Source of the DNA: Herbiconiux daphne
GTDB taxonomy: Bacteria; Actinomycetota; Actinomycetes; Actinomycetales; Microbacteriaceae
Length of the DNA: 64,000 nt
Assembly (NCBI RefSeq): GCF_024979295.1
Contig: NZ_JANLCJ010000005.1
Coordinates: 62,001 to 126,000, forward strand
Reading direction: 5' to 3'
Each line of letters opens with the position of its first letter. The first letter of the stretch is position 1. Positions 1-8,198 of this stretch are shown here, piece after piece. The notes beneath the pieces were generated by a model, which had not been told where the DNA came from, ran no database searches, and saw only the letters and a list, made by a program, of their open reading frames with translations. The position numbers were made by a program, and so were the translations under genes.

Positions 1-1
1 C

Positions 2-157
2 GAGCCGACGAGGCCGGAGGCGACCGCAGCTGAGCCGACTGCACCTGAGCCGACCGCATCCGAGCCGACTGACCCGGAGCCGACCGACGCTGCGAACGCC
101 GGCCCCCACGCCACCCGCCCCGGCCCGCCGGCCCGCGACGCGGAGGGCGAGCGATGA
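2..157 (+). CDS. C-terminal end of an unidentified protein with EPT-rich tail (5' truncated)
   Basis: An open frame enters from the left edge and stops at TGA 155-157. The visible 51 residues are a low-complexity tail in which the unit E-P-T recurs at short intervals, followed by a Pro/Arg-rich end. No catalytic domain is visible, so the function cannot be named. Its stop overlaps the ATG of the next gene in an ATGA (154-157), so the two are probably translationally coupled and work together. The repeated GAGCCGAC core in the DNA matches the protein repeat. The downstream neighbour resembles a degenerate sensor kinase, so a regulatory partner is possible, but that is inference. Confidence 0.6.
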   Translation, partial: EPTRPEATAAEPTAPEPTASEPTDPEPTDAANAGPHATRPGPPARDAEGER

Positions 158-1344
158 TCTCGATGCCGCGCGGGCTGCTCGTCGGGCTCGCCGCGTTGTT
201 CTCGGCCTACCACGTGGTGCTCGGGCTCTATTCGCTCGCGATTCCGGCGTCGCCGTGGCCCTCGGTCGTCGCGATGGCCCTGTACGGGGCGGCGACCGCC
301 GTGAGTCTCGCGCCCTCGGCGGCGATGCGGATGCCGGTGGGCATGGCCGCGGCCAACGTGGGCGTCACCGCGTTCGGGCTGGTGCTCGTGCTGACGCAGC
401 TCGATCCGGCCGACGACAACGGCTACGCCACCTGGATCGTCGGCGCGGTCGGCACCCTCATGACCATCACCGTCGTGCGCCAGCGACCGCTGTTCGCCTG
501 GCTCGGCCTGGGCGTGATGCTCGTGTCGGTGCTGATCTGGTCACGCGACATCCTGAGCCTGCCCGCCCTGGGCGCGGTCGGCGGCCCGATCTGGGTGGGC
601 GTGGCGCAGGCCACCACGACCGCCATCGTGCGCGCCGCCCGCGACGCGACGCTGTTCGAGCAGGCGGAGCAGCGCGCCGCCGAGTGGCACGCGCAGGAGG
701 AGGCGGAGTTCTTCGAGCGCAAGGTGCGGCTCGGCCAGATGAAGCGCGTGGTGGAGCCGATGCTGCGCCGCATCGTGATGAGCGACGGCCGGCTCGGCGA
801 CGGCGACCGGCAGGAATGCCTGCACCTCGAGGCGGCGATGCGCGACGAGATCCGCGGCCGCCGTCTGCTCGACGACGCGGTGCGGCGCGAGGTCCTCGCC
901 GCGCGCCGCCGGGGTGTGGAGGTGACGCTGCTCGACGACGGTGGCATCGACGACCTCGACCGCACCGAACACGCTCGGGTCACCGCCGTGATCGCGAAGC
1001 AGATCGGTGAGACCACGGCCGATCGCGTCGTGGTGCGCACCGGCCACGCCGACGACGAGGTCGCCGTGACCATCGTGGGCCTGCGGGCCGCCCCCGAGAG
1101 CGACGGATCGGTGCTCGACGACGACGCCCAGCTCGACCTCTGGCTCGAAGTTCCGCGGGAAGACGCTCCGGATGCCGCCGCACGCGCCATCGGCGCCGAC
1201 ACCGACAGCGGCAGCGGCTCCGGCACCGACACCGGCGCGAGCGCCGGCACCGCAACCAGCAGCGGCGCGAGCGCCGGCACCGGCGCGACAGGCGGCCGCG
1301 GTCCGGCCCCCACCGGCGCGACGCCCGCATTCCCCCCGGAATGA
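154..1344 (+). CDS. Membrane protein with degenerate histidine-kinase-like cytoplasmic region
   Basis: This is a 396-residue protein. Residues 1-160 contain about five or six hydrophobic segments. They are followed by a charged, probably coiled-coil stretch (about 165-205) and a soluble region (about 205-335) rich in acidic and Arg residues. The layout recalls a sensor kinase with a membrane sensor, a dimerisation helix and an ATPase-like end. I see no clear phospho-acceptor His motif and no N/G1/G2 ATP-binding boxes, so kinase activity is doubtful. The last 55 residues are a Gly/Ser/Thr/Ala low-complexity tail encoded by imperfect DNA repeats. The start is the ATG overlapping the upstream stop. 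Alternatives are an orphan sensor or a plain membrane protein of unknown role. Confidence 0.55.
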   Translation: MISMPRGLLVGLAALFSAYHVVLGLYSLAIPASPWPSVVAMALYGAATAVSLAPSAAMRMPVGMAAANVGVTAFGLVLVLTQLDPADDNGYATWIVGAVGTLMTITVVRQRPLFAWLGLGVMLVSVLIWSRDILSLPALGAVGGPIWVGVAQATTTAIVRAARDATLFEQAEQRAAEWHAQEEAEFFERKVRLGQMKRVVEPMLRRIVMSDGRLGDGDRQECLHLEAAMRDEIRGRRLLDDAVRREVLAARRRGVEVTLLDDGGIDDLDRTEHARVTAVIAKQIGETTADRVVVRTGHADDEVAVTIVGLRAAPESDGSVLDDDAQLDLWLEVPREDAPDAAARAIGADTDSGSGSGTDTGASAGTATSSGASAGTGATGGRGPAPTGATPAFPPE

Positions 1345-1354
1345 GAACCGGGGG
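1333..1354 (+). terminator. GC-rich hairpin at the end of the 154-1344 gene
   Basis: CCCCCGG at 1333-1339 can pair with CCGGGGG at 1348-1354 around an 8-base loop containing the TGA stop. A second, overlapping inverted repeat (ATGAGAA 1341-1347 with TTCTCAT 1359-1365) offers an alternative fold. There is no T-tract, so termination is only suggested. Confidence 0.35.
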
Positions 1355-1636
1355 CCGATTCTCATCGACCCCCGGAAGCTTCGAGCCAGGACGATAACCC
1401 GAATATCGCCCTGACTCGCCCCCGGAACGCAAGCCCGCTTACCCTAGTCGGCCTGCATCCGGCGGTGTAACTCAAAGAGACACACCTAGCACTGTCTATA
1501 GTGCTGAACCGTCGACACCCGCACAGTAGGTATTTCGGTGGACATTCTCGCGAACGGTTACAGCGAGTATTCAGATTCCACCCAGAGAAGCCTCAAGGAG
1601 AGAAGCCTCAAGGAGAGAAGCCTCACCCAGAGAAGC
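1345..1636. other. Gene-poor stretch with a possible promoter and tandem repeats
   Basis: No convincing gene lies here. The stretch holds an inverted repeat AGCACT (1488-1493) / AGTGCT (1500-1505) that brackets a consensus-like TATAGT (1497-1502) on the plus strand, then the 15-base tandem repeats listed separately. A 95-codon frame starting with GTG at 1501 crosses the repeats. Its Arg-rich composition and overlap with accE argue against it. Confidence 0.4.
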
Positions 1637-1650
1637 TCACGCAGAGAAGG
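1584..1650. repeat. 15-base degenerate tandem repeat next to the accE stop codon
   Basis: The unit AGAGAAGCCTCAAGG occurs exactly at 1584-1598 and 1599-1613. It recurs in decayed form at 1614-1628 and 1629-1642, with a partial copy at 1643-1650. The last copies overlap the 3' end of accE, whose stop lies at 1637-1639. Confidence 0.8.
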
Positions 1651-1873
1651 AACGCCAGGCGCCGGCATCCGGATGCAGCGGGCCGCGCAGTGACCGTTGG
1701 CTCCGCTCCCAGGCCGACGGATCGGCTCGCACGTCGTCGTGCAGCTCGGCGAGCTCTTCGTCGACCGCGGCGTCGATCACCGCGGTGACGGCGGCGAGCT
1801 CTTCGGCGGTGACGCCCCGCGTGAGCACCCGGATCGCCGGTTCGGAGTCGGAAGTCGGGGTCGAGTCGTTCAC
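1637..1873 (-). CDS. accE: Acyl-CoA carboxylase epsilon subunit
   Basis: A 78-residue protein that matches the small epsilon subunits of actinobacterial acyl-CoA (acetyl/propionyl) carboxylases. After a short Asp/Ser-rich head it has IRVLTRGVTAEELAAVTAV, an acidic helix, then W-x-R-S-x-R-S-L-R-G-P-L and a terminal GAWR. These are the usual landmarks of the family. The subunit binds and stabilises the alpha-beta carboxylase complex that makes malonyl- or methylmalonyl-CoA. The start is GTG at 1871-1873, seven bases after a TAGCCT -10-like box, so a leaderless message is likely. In relatives it normally directly follows the beta subunit gene. Here that gene lies 3.7 kb away (5579-7180, same strand), with two opposite-strand genes in between. 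Confidence 0.8.
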   Translation of the reverse strand: MNDSTPTSDSEPAIRVLTRGVTAEELAAVTAVIDAAVDEELAELHDDVRADPSAWERSQRSLRGPLHPDAGAWRSFSA

Positions 1874-1880
1874 ATCGACG

Positions 1881-1886
1881 AGGCTA
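1881..1886 (-). promoter_or_regulatory. -10 box of accE
   Basis: TAGCCT on the minus strand ends seven bases before the GTG start of accE. It shares two bases with the plus-strand -10 box of the MprF-like gene (1885-1890), so the two divergent promoters overlap. Confidence 0.45.
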
Positions 1887-1890
1887 CATT
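1885..1890 (+). promoter_or_regulatory. -10 box of the MprF-like gene
   Basis: TACATT lies about 31 bases before the ATG at 1922, leaving a short leader that contains the ribosome site GGAGGGG. It overlaps the divergent accE -10 box. Confidence 0.45.
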
Positions 1891-1921
1891 AGAACCCTGG
1901 CTTCGGAGGGGAATCGTCGGC

Positions 1922-4441
1922 ATGAGCAACACCATCGCATTCGCGGGCCGCTACCTCAGGTCGGTGCCCCTCAGCATCGCGTTCGCCGCCATCATCGTGG
2001 TGACAGCGCTGGTGACCGGAACGTTCTTCGGCGAGGCCTCCGCCGACACCCAGGCCTACTGGAGCGCCGGTGTCATCACCGTGGTCGAGATGGGCCGGTG
2101 GTACACGATCTTCACCGCCCTCTTCATTCCCTGGGACCCGTTCCAGCTCATCGGCTGCGTGCTCGCGGCGCTCGTGCTGATGGGCGTCGCCGAGCGCATC
2201 CTGGGCCGGCGACGCCTGATTCCGGTGTTCTTCGCCACCGGCATCGTGGGTGTGGGGCTCGGAGTGCTCGTGCAGTGGATCGGGTCGCTCGCGGGCGAGT
2301 GGTGGGCCGACGGCACGAGCGCCGACCTCACCATGGACCCGCTGACCCCCATCGTCGGCTCGCTGCTCGTGGCGAGCGCGTTCATGGGCCCGCTCTGGCG
2401 CCGCCGGGTGCGTCTGGTGACCTTCGGACTGCTCATCATGTTCGCCCTCTACGACGGCGACACCTCGACCGTCTACCGGCTGATCGCCGCGATCGCCGGC
2501 GTGGTGATCGGGCACTTCCTCAGCGCTCGCCGCCACCGCATCGTGCTGCTGCGCAGCTCGTTCGGCGAGGTGCGGGTGCTCATCGCCGCCATCGTGCTGA
2601 TCACCGCCATCGGCCCCCTCATCTCGCTGCTGAACCCCGACGGCAGTGGCGCGTTCGGTCTCGCCGGTAGCTTCTACGGCGACATCTTCCCGAGTGCCGC
2701 CGACATCGACGACTTCTGCTCCACCGCCACCACCGGAGTGTGCGACGACATGCAACGACTGGCCGCCCTCGGCGGGGTCGGGCCCGTCGTGCAGACGTTC
2801 GTGCCGCTCGCCCTGCTGCTCGTGTCGGCCTGGGGGCTGCGCAAGGGCCGCCGGTTCGCGCTCTGGCTGGGCATCGTCACCAACCTCGCCCTGATCGCGC
2901 TGGCCTTCGTGTTCCTCGGCCTCGTGGTGTCGCTCGCCGCCGGTGTGGCCTCGGCCGACGACTCGGCGACCGAGCTGCAGCCGGTCGACGTCGGGGAGTA
3001 CATCGTGTGGGGCGGGTCGACGGTCGCCGTTCCGCTCGCCGTGGCGATCCTGCTGTTCGTCACCCGCAAGCGGTTCCAGATCAGGGCTCCCCGCGAGGCG
3101 TTCATCCGTTTTCTCGTCGTGGTGGTGGGCGCGCTCGCCATTCTCTCTATCGTCAACGTCGGCGTCGGCGCGGTCACCCTCGACAGCTACTCGCCGCCCG
3201 GAACGACCATCGTCGAGCTCGTGTTCGACCTGCCGCGCCGCTTCCTGCCGGTCACCCTCGTGGGCGTCACCGGCGACGTCGTCGTGCCCGCGGCGGGAGT
3301 GGCGCTCTTCGTCTTCCAGTGGATCGGCCCGGTGTTCTGGCTCATCTTCACGATCGCCTCGTTCCAGCTGCTCACGTCGACCGAGCACGCCGTGAAGGTG
3401 GGCGACCACCAGCGCATCCGGGCTCTGCTCCGCCGGGGCGGCGGCGGAACGCTCGGCTGGATGACCACCTGGCCGGGCAACGTCTACTGGTTCAACGAGG
3501 CCGGCGACGCGGCGGTGGCCTATCGGGTCATCAACGGGGTGGCGATCACGATGTCCGACCCGGTCTGCCGCGAGGGCGACGACGAGGCGACGGTGCGCGC
3601 CTTCGCGGCGTTCTGCGACGCCCACAGCTGGACGCCGGTGTTCTACAGCGTGCACGAGAACGTCGTGCCCGTGTTCGACGCGATGGGGTGGCAACGGATG
3701 TCGGTGGGCGAAGAGACCCTCATGCACCCCCAGTCGCTCGAGATGACGGGCAAGTCGTGGCAGAACGTGCGGTCGGCGCTCAACCGCGGCGTGCGCGAGG
3801 GCATGACCACGCTCTGGACGACCTACGACGAACTGCCGCGCACGATGATCGCGCAGATCAACGCGATCTCGGAAGCCTGGGTGTCTGAGAAGGAGCTGCC
3901 CGAGATGGGGTTCACCCTCGGCGCGCTCGAAGAGATCAAAGACCCCGACGTCAAGCTCATGCTCGCCCTCGACGCCCAGGGCCGCATCGCCGCCGTCACC
4001 AGCTGGCTGCCGATGTATCGCGACGGCGTGCCCGTGGGCTACACCCTCGACTTCATGCGCCGCGCCGACGAGTCGATGAGCGGCACAATGGAATACCTGA
4101 TCGCGTCTGCGGCCCTGCACATGAAAGACGAGGGGGTCGAGGTGCTGAGCCTCAGTGGTGCGCCGCTCGCGGCCGCCCCCGTGGCATCCGGTGAGCCCGA
4201 GCCCGAACCCACGGTGATGACGGGGCTGCTCGAGTTCCTCGCCAAGACGCTCGAACCGGCCTACGGGTTCTCGTCGCTGTTCAAGTTCAAGGCGAAGTTC
4301 AACCCGACCTACTCGTCGATCTACATGGCCTACCCCGACCCGCTGGCCCTGCCCACCATCGGCGGCGCCATCGGCCGTGCCTACCTGCCGTCGATGTCGC
4401 CGAAGGAGGCCGTCTCGCTCGTGCGGACGCTCGTGCGCTGA
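1922..4441 (+). CDS. MprF-like membrane protein with C-terminal DUF2156 (aminoacyl-phosphatidylglycerol synthase-like) domain
   Basis: An 839-residue protein. The N-terminal half (to about residue 480) has some twelve hydrophobic segments. The C-terminal part (about 485-835) is a soluble GNAT-like double domain of the DUF2156/LPG-synthase type, with G-N-x-Y-W-F, AVAYRVINGVAITMSDPVC and a late F-K-F-K-A-K-F-N-P-T-Y motif. Family members move lysine or alanine from tRNA to phosphatidylglycerol and flip the product, which lowers surface negative charge. Many actinobacterial relatives have unknown substrates. The start at ATG 1922 is chosen because GGAGGGG sits about ten bases upstream; the frame stays open upstream to 1697 but that part overlaps accE. 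Together with galE it separates accE from the carboxylase beta gene. Substrate is not determinable from sequence. Confidence 0.8.
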   Translation: MSNTIAFAGRYLRSVPLSIAFAAIIVVTALVTGTFFGEASADTQAYWSAGVITVVEMGRWYTIFTALFIPWDPFQLIGCVLAALVLMGVAERILGRRRLIPVFFATGIVGVGLGVLVQWIGSLAGEWWADGTSADLTMDPLTPIVGSLLVASAFMGPLWRRRVRLVTFGLLIMFALYDGDTSTVYRLIAAIAGVVIGHFLSARRHRIVLLRSSFGEVRVLIAAIVLITAIGPLISLLNPDGSGAFGLAGSFYGDIFPSAADIDDFCSTATTGVCDDMQRLAALGGVGPVVQTFVPLALLLVSAWGLRKGRRFALWLGIVTNLALIALAFVFLGLVVSLAAGVASADDSATELQPVDVGEYIVWGGSTVAVPLAVAILLFVTRKRFQIRAPREAFIRFLVVVVGALAILSIVNVGVGAVTLDSYSPPGTTIVELVFDLPRRFLPVTLVGVTGDVVVPAAGVALFVFQWIGPVFWLIFTIASFQLLTSTEHAVKVGDHQRIRALLRRGGGGTLGWMTTWPGNVYWFNEAGDAAVAYRVINGVAITMSDPVCREGDDEATVRAFAAFCDAHSWTPVFYSVHENVVPVFDAMGWQRMSVGEETLMHPQSLEMTGKSWQNVRSALNRGVREGMTTLWTTYDELPRTMIAQINAISEAWVSEKELPEMGFTLGALEEIKDPDVKLMLALDAQGRIAAVTSWLPMYRDGVPVGYTLDFMRRADESMSGTMEYLIASAALHMKDEGVEVLSLSGAPLAAAPVASGEPEPEPTVMTGLLEFLAKTLEPAYGFSSLFKFKAKFNPTYSSIYMAYPDPLALPTIGGAIGRAYLPSMSPKEAVSLVRTLVR

Positions 4442-4479
4442 GCCGGGTTCACGCAGCCAGGGCTTTCCCGTGGCCCCGG

Positions 4480-4485
4480 TAGGGT
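4480..4485 (+). promoter_or_regulatory. Candidate -10 box for galE
   Basis: TAGGGT in the 103-base gap before galE would give a leader of about 53 bases with the ribosome site GAGAGGA. A GTG at 4491 is in frame, but the family's N-terminus fits the ATG at 4545. Confidence 0.35.
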
Positions 4486-4544
4486 TTTCTGTGGGCGATC
4501 GAGCCAATCGAGCGCGATCGAGCGCCCTCGAGCGAGAGGAAACC

Positions 4545-5513
4545 ATGACCTGGTTAGTCACCGGCGGAGCAGGCTACATCGGATCGCACGTCGTGGCGGC
4601 GTTGCGCGAGGCCGGCATGCCGAGCGTCGTGCTCGACGACCTCTCGAGCGGGCACGCCTCGTTCGTGCCCGACGACGTGCCGTTCGTGCGGGGCAGCATC
4701 CTCGATGCCGCGCTGGTGCGCCAGACCATCGCCGAGCACGCGGTGACCGGCGTCATCCACATCGCCGGCTTCAAATACGCGGGTGTCTCGGTGCAGCGGC
4801 CGCTGCACACCTACGAGCAGAACGTCACCGGCATGGCCGTGCTGCTGAAGGAGATGCAGGATGCCGGTGTCGACCGGGTGGTCTTTTCCTCCAGCGCCGC
4901 GGTCTACGGAACGCCCCCGACCGACATCGTGACCGAGGAGACCCCGAAGGCTCCGGAGAGCCCCTACGGCGAATCGAAGCTCATCGGCGAGTGGCTGCTG
5001 CGCGACCAGGGCATCGCGGCAGGCCTGCGGCATACCTCGCTGCGCTACTTCAACGTCGTCGGCTCGGGCAGCCTCGACCTCTACGACACCAGCCCGCACA
5101 ACCTCTTCCCGCTCATCTTCGACGCGCTGCTCGCCGGTCGCACGCCGCGCATCAACGGCGACGACTACCCGACGCCCGACGGCACCTGCGTGCGCGACTA
5201 CATCCACGTCGCCGACCTCGCGCTGGCGCACGTCGAGGCCGCCAGAAAGCTGGATGCCGGCGACACCCTCGAGCCCGCCTACAACCTCGGCTCGGGAGAC
5301 GGCGTCTCGGTGAAACAGATCATGACGGCCGTGGCCTCGGCCACCGGCATCCCGTTCACGCCCGAGATCGCGCCCCGTCGCCCCGGCGACCCGGCGCGCA
5401 TCGTGGCCACCGGCGACCTCGCCGCCCGCGACCTCGACTGGCGCATGCGCCACACCCTCGACGACATGGTCGTCTCGGCCTGGCAGGCCCGCGAGGCGGC
5501 AGCGACCGTCTGA
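4545..5513 (+). CDS. galE: UDP-glucose 4-epimerase
   Basis: A 322-residue short-chain dehydrogenase/epimerase. It has an N-terminal NAD-binding VTGGAGYIGSH, the SSSAAVYG segment supplying the catalytic Ser, and YGESK with the Tyr/Lys pair. The later R-Y-F-N-V-V-G and C-V-R-D-Y-I-H-V-D motifs are typical of GalE. It interconverts UDP-glucose and UDP-galactose in the cytoplasm, and could feed galactosyl units to the wall polysaccharide. The start at ATG 4545 has GAGAGGA five to six bases upstream. The gap before it carries several copies of ATCGAGC/CTCGAGC. Two other epimerase-type genes in the window (34253-35179 and 58988-60013) are more divergent. Confidence 0.9.
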   Translation: MTWLVTGGAGYIGSHVVAALREAGMPSVVLDDLSSGHASFVPDDVPFVRGSILDAALVRQTIAEHAVTGVIHIAGFKYAGVSVQRPLHTYEQNVTGMAVLLKEMQDAGVDRVVFSSSAAVYGTPPTDIVTEETPKAPESPYGESKLIGEWLLRDQGIAAGLRHTSLRYFNVVGSGSLDLYDTSPHNLFPLIFDALLAGRTPRINGDDYPTPDGTCVRDYIHVADLALAHVEAARKLDAGDTLEPAYNLGSGDGVSVKQIMTAVASATGIPFTPEIAPRRPGDPARIVATGDLAARDLDWRMRHTLDDMVVSAWQAREAAATV

Positions 5514-5528
5514 GCGAACGGCCGCCCC

Positions 5529-5572
5529 TCTTCCGACCGAGCCGAGCGCGTCTTCCGACCGAGCCGAGCGCG
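5529..5572. repeat. Perfect 22-base tandem duplication between galE and the carboxylase gene
   Basis: Bases 5529-5550 are repeated exactly at 5551-5572; each copy begins TCTTCCGACC and ends GAGCGCG. It occupies most of the 65-base gap between the two convergent stop codons. Confidence 0.9.
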
Positions 5573-5578
5573 CCGTCC

Positions 5579-7180
5579 CTAGAGCGGGATGTTCCCGTGC
5601 TTCTTGGGCGGCAGCGAGGCCCGCTTGGTCTTGAGCGCGCGAAGCGCCTTCGTCACGGCGACGCGTGTGGCGGCCGGCTCGATGACCCCGTCGAGCTCGC
5701 CGCGCTCGGCGGCCAGGAACGGGGATGCCACGTTGTAGGTGTATTCGTTCGCGAGCTTGGTGCGCACGGCCACGACGTCTTCGCCCGCCTCTTCGGCGCG
5801 CTTGATCTCGCCGCGGTAGAGGATGTTGACGGCGCCCTGCCCACCCATCACCGCGATCTCGGCGGTCGGCCAGGCGAGGTTGATGTCGGCGCCGAGCTGC
5901 TTCGAGCCCATCACGATGTAGGCGCCGCCGTAGGCCTTGCGCAGGATGACGGTGACGAGCGGCACGGTGGCCTCGGCGTAGGCGTAGAGCAGTTTCGCAC
6001 CGCGGCGGATGACGCCCGTCCACTCCTGGTCGGTGCCCGGCAGGTAGCCCGGCACGTCGACGAGCGTCAGGATCGGAATCGAGAACGCGTCGCAGAACCG
6101 CACGAACCGCGAGGCCTTCTCGCCCGCTTCGATGTTGAGCGTGCCCGCCATCGAGTTCGGCTGGTTCGCCACGATGCCGACCGAGCGCCCCTCGATGCGC
6201 GCAAACCCCACCACGATGTTGGGCGCGTAGAGCGGTTGGGTCTCGAGGAAGTCGCCGTTGTCGACGAGGTGCTCGATCACCGTGTGCACGTCGTAGGGCT
6301 GGTTGGGGGAGTCGGGGATGATCGTGTTGAGCTTGCGGTCGGCATCCGTGATCTCGAGCTCGACCTCGCTGTCGTAGACCGGCTGCTCGGCCAGGTTGTT
6401 CTGCGGCAGAAAGCTCAGCAGGGCGCGGGCGTAGTCGAGCGCGTCGTCTTCGTCGCTCGCGAGGTAGTGTGAGACGCCCGAGACGCTGTTGTGGGTGAGC
6501 GCGCCGCCGAGCTCCTCCATGCCGACATCCTCGCCCGTGACGGTCTTGATGACGTCGGGGCCGGTGACGAACATCTGGCTGGTCTTGTCGACCATGATCA
6601 CGAAGTCGGTGAGGGCGGGGGAGTAGACCGCGCCGCCCGCGGCCGGGCCCATGATGATGGAGATCTGCGGGATGACGCCCGACGCGGCCGTGTTGCGGCG
6701 GAAGATCTCGCCGTACTTGCCGAGCGCCACGACACCCTCCTGGATGCGCGCGCCGCCGGAGTCGAGCATGCCGATGATGGGCACGCCGGTCTTCAGCGCC
6801 AGATCCATCACCTTGATGATCTTCTCGCCGGCCACTTCGCCGAGCGACCCGCCGAAGATCGTGAAGTCCTGCGCGTAGACGGCCACCTGGCGGCCGTGGA
6901 TGGTGCCGGTGCCGGTGACGACCGCGTCGCCGTAGGGCCGCGACTTCTCCATGCCGAAGGCGTGGGTGCGGTGGCGCACGAACTCGTCGAGCTCGACGAA
7001 CGAGCCGTGGTCGAGCAGCTGCTCGATGCGCTCGCGGGCGGTCTTCTTGCCGCGCTTGTGCTGCTTCTCGATGGCGGCTTCACCCGACGCCGTCACGGCC
7101 TCGTGATAGCGGTTCTTCAGGTCGGCCAGCTTGCCCGCCGTGGTGTACATGTCGGGCTCGGTCGTTGCGTCTTCACTCAC
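5579..7180 (-). CDS. pccB: Acyl-CoA carboxylase beta subunit (carboxyltransferase)
   Basis: About 533 residues, the usual size for actinobacterial AccD/PccB carboxyltransferases. It shows the crotonase-fold landmarks in both halves: GARIQEGV and [16 protein letters not shown] in the N-half, [18 protein letters not shown] in the C-half, where the Gly pairs form the oxyanion holes. It transfers carboxyl from carboxybiotin to acetyl- or propionyl-CoA. The start is uncertain: GTG 7180 lies seven bases after a TAGAGT -10 box and gives a natural leaderless start, while GTG 7189 is also open. Divergent birA, which biotinylates the partner alpha subunit, shares the intergenic region. The epsilon gene accE is displaced to 1637-1873. 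Acetyl versus propionyl specificity is not settled. Confidence 0.9.
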   Translation of the reverse strand: MSEDATTEPDMYTTAGKLADLKNRYHEAVTASGEAAIEKQHKRGKKTARERIEQLLDHGSFVELDEFVRHRTHAFGMEKSRPYGDAVVTGTGTIHGRQVAVYAQDFTIFGGSLGEVAGEKIIKVMDLALKTGVPIIGMLDSGGARIQEGVVALGKYGEIFRRNTAASGVIPQISIIMGPAAGGAVYSPALTDFVIMVDKTSQMFVTGPDVIKTVTGEDVGMEELGGALTHNSVSGVSHYLASDEDDALDYARALLSFLPQNNLAEQPVYDSEVELEITDADRKLNTIIPDSPNQPYDVHTVIEHLVDNGDFLETQPLYAPNIVVGFARIEGRSVGIVANQPNSMAGTLNIEAGEKASRFVRFCDAFSIPILTLVDVPGYLPGTDQEWTGVIRRGAKLLYAYAEATVPLVTVILRKAYGGAYIVMGSKQLGADINLAWPTAEIAVMGGQGAVNILYRGEIKRAEEAGEDVVAVRTKLANEYTYNVASPFLAAERGELDGVIEPAATRVAVTKALRALKTKRASLPPKKHGNIPL

Positions 7181-7187
7181 GCCGTTC

Positions 7188-7193
7188 ACTCTA
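7188..7193 (-). promoter_or_regulatory. -10 box of the carboxylase beta gene
   Basis: TAGAGT (minus strand) ends seven bases before the GTG at 7180, consistent with a leaderless transcript. Confidence 0.45.
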
Positions 7194-7308
7194 CCGGCCA
7201 GGGGTTGGGGCATCCGGTTGCCGAAACCCTACAAAAGGGGCGGGTGCGCTTGTGCGGCGAGCGGCAGCCGGGGCGCGGAGGGCCTGACGCTCCGGATGCC
7301 GCGTCCGG

Positions 7309-7314
7309 TAGCTT
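7309..7314 (+). promoter_or_regulatory. -10 box of birA
   Basis: TAGCTT ends six bases before the ATG of birA. No ribosome site is present, so transcription probably begins at the start codon. Confidence 0.5.
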
Positions 7315-7320
7315 TGCGGC

Positions 7321-8169
7321 ATGGCGCACCGTTCCTTCCCGCTCTCCGAGGCCACCGTGCCGAAGCTCGTCTGGCGGCCGCAGGCGGGGTCGACCAACGT
7401 CGAACTCGTCGAGGCGGCCACGGGGGCCGACGCGGCTGACTGGCCCGACCTCTCCGTGCTCGCGACCGACGACCAGGTCGCGGGGCGCGGCCGGCTCGGC
7501 CGCACCTGGACCGCACCGGCCGGTCGGTCGCTCGCCATCTCGGTGCTGCTGCGGCCGCGCCGGGTCTCGGGCGAGGCCGTGCCGCTCAACCGGTACGGCA
7601 TGCTGCCCCTGCTGGCGGGGGTCGCGATGTCGCAGGTGGTCGGCCGGCTCGTCGGGTCGGCGCACATCAGCAACCAGCAGCATGCGGCTGAGAAGGTGTC
7701 GCTCAAGTGGCCGAACGACGTGCTGATCGGCGACCGGAAGGTCTGCGGCATCCTGGCCGAACTGCTGCCGGAGGGTCAGGGCGTCGTGATCGGTGCGGGC
7801 ATCAACCTCACGCTGACCGCCGACGAACTGCCGACGCCGGTCGCGACCTCGCTCGCGCTGGCGGGCGTGCACGCGGTGTCGGCCGACGCGGTGCTCGCGG
7901 GGTATCTGCGCGATCTGTCGGTGCTCTACCGGCACTGGCTCGCGGCCGACGGCGATGCGGTGGCGAGCGGTGTGCTCGAGGCGGCGGTGCGGATGTCGGG
8001 CACCCTCGGGCGCCGGGTGCGCGTCGAGCTGCCCGGCGGCGAGGTGAAGACGGGGGTCGCCCGGTCGATCGACGAGACGGGGCGGCTGGTGGTGGAGGTC
8101 GACGGGGCGGCGGATCCGCTCGTGGTCGCGGCGGGCGATGTGACGCATCTCCGGCACGATGACAGCTGA
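7321..8169 (+). CDS. birA: Biotin--[acetyl-CoA-carboxylase] ligase
   Basis: A 282-residue biotin protein ligase. It carries the nucleotide/biotin loop GRGRLGRTW with the following AGRSLAIS, the KWPND motif at about residues 129-133, then GAGINL, and a small C-terminal SH3-like domain (about 225-275). It activates biotin with ATP and attaches it to the carboxyl-carrier domain of acyl-CoA carboxylase alpha subunits, which fits its place opposite the beta subunit gene. There is no N-terminal winged-helix domain, so unlike the E. coli protein it should not act as a repressor. The start follows a TAGCTT box by six bases. Confidence 0.93.
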   Translation: MAHRSFPLSEATVPKLVWRPQAGSTNVELVEAATGADAADWPDLSVLATDDQVAGRGRLGRTWTAPAGRSLAISVLLRPRRVSGEAVPLNRYGMLPLLAGVAMSQVVGRLVGSAHISNQQHAAEKVSLKWPNDVLIGDRKVCGILAELLPEGQGVVIGAGINLTLTADELPTPVATSLALAGVHAVSADAVLAGYLRDLSVLYRHWLAADGDAVASGVLEAAVRMSGTLGRRVRVELPGGEVKTGVARSIDETGRLVVEVDGAADPLVVAAGDVTHLRHDDS

Positions 8170-8198
8170 GATCGCGATTCGCGGTAAAGAATGGCCCC

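Noticed and set aside
1501-1788. 95-codon frame with repeated E-K-P-Q-G, starting at GTG
   Set aside because: The repeats come from the 15-base DNA repeat; the rest is Arg-rich and overlaps accE antisense.
1697-1921. Upstream extension of the MprF-like protein
   Set aside because: It overlaps accE, lacks hydrophobic character, and a good ribosome site precedes ATG 1922.
1889-4561. Open frame of 890 codons on the minus strand
   Set aside because: Shadow of the MprF-like gene. Composition is dominated by His, Arg, Asp and Glu with no motif.
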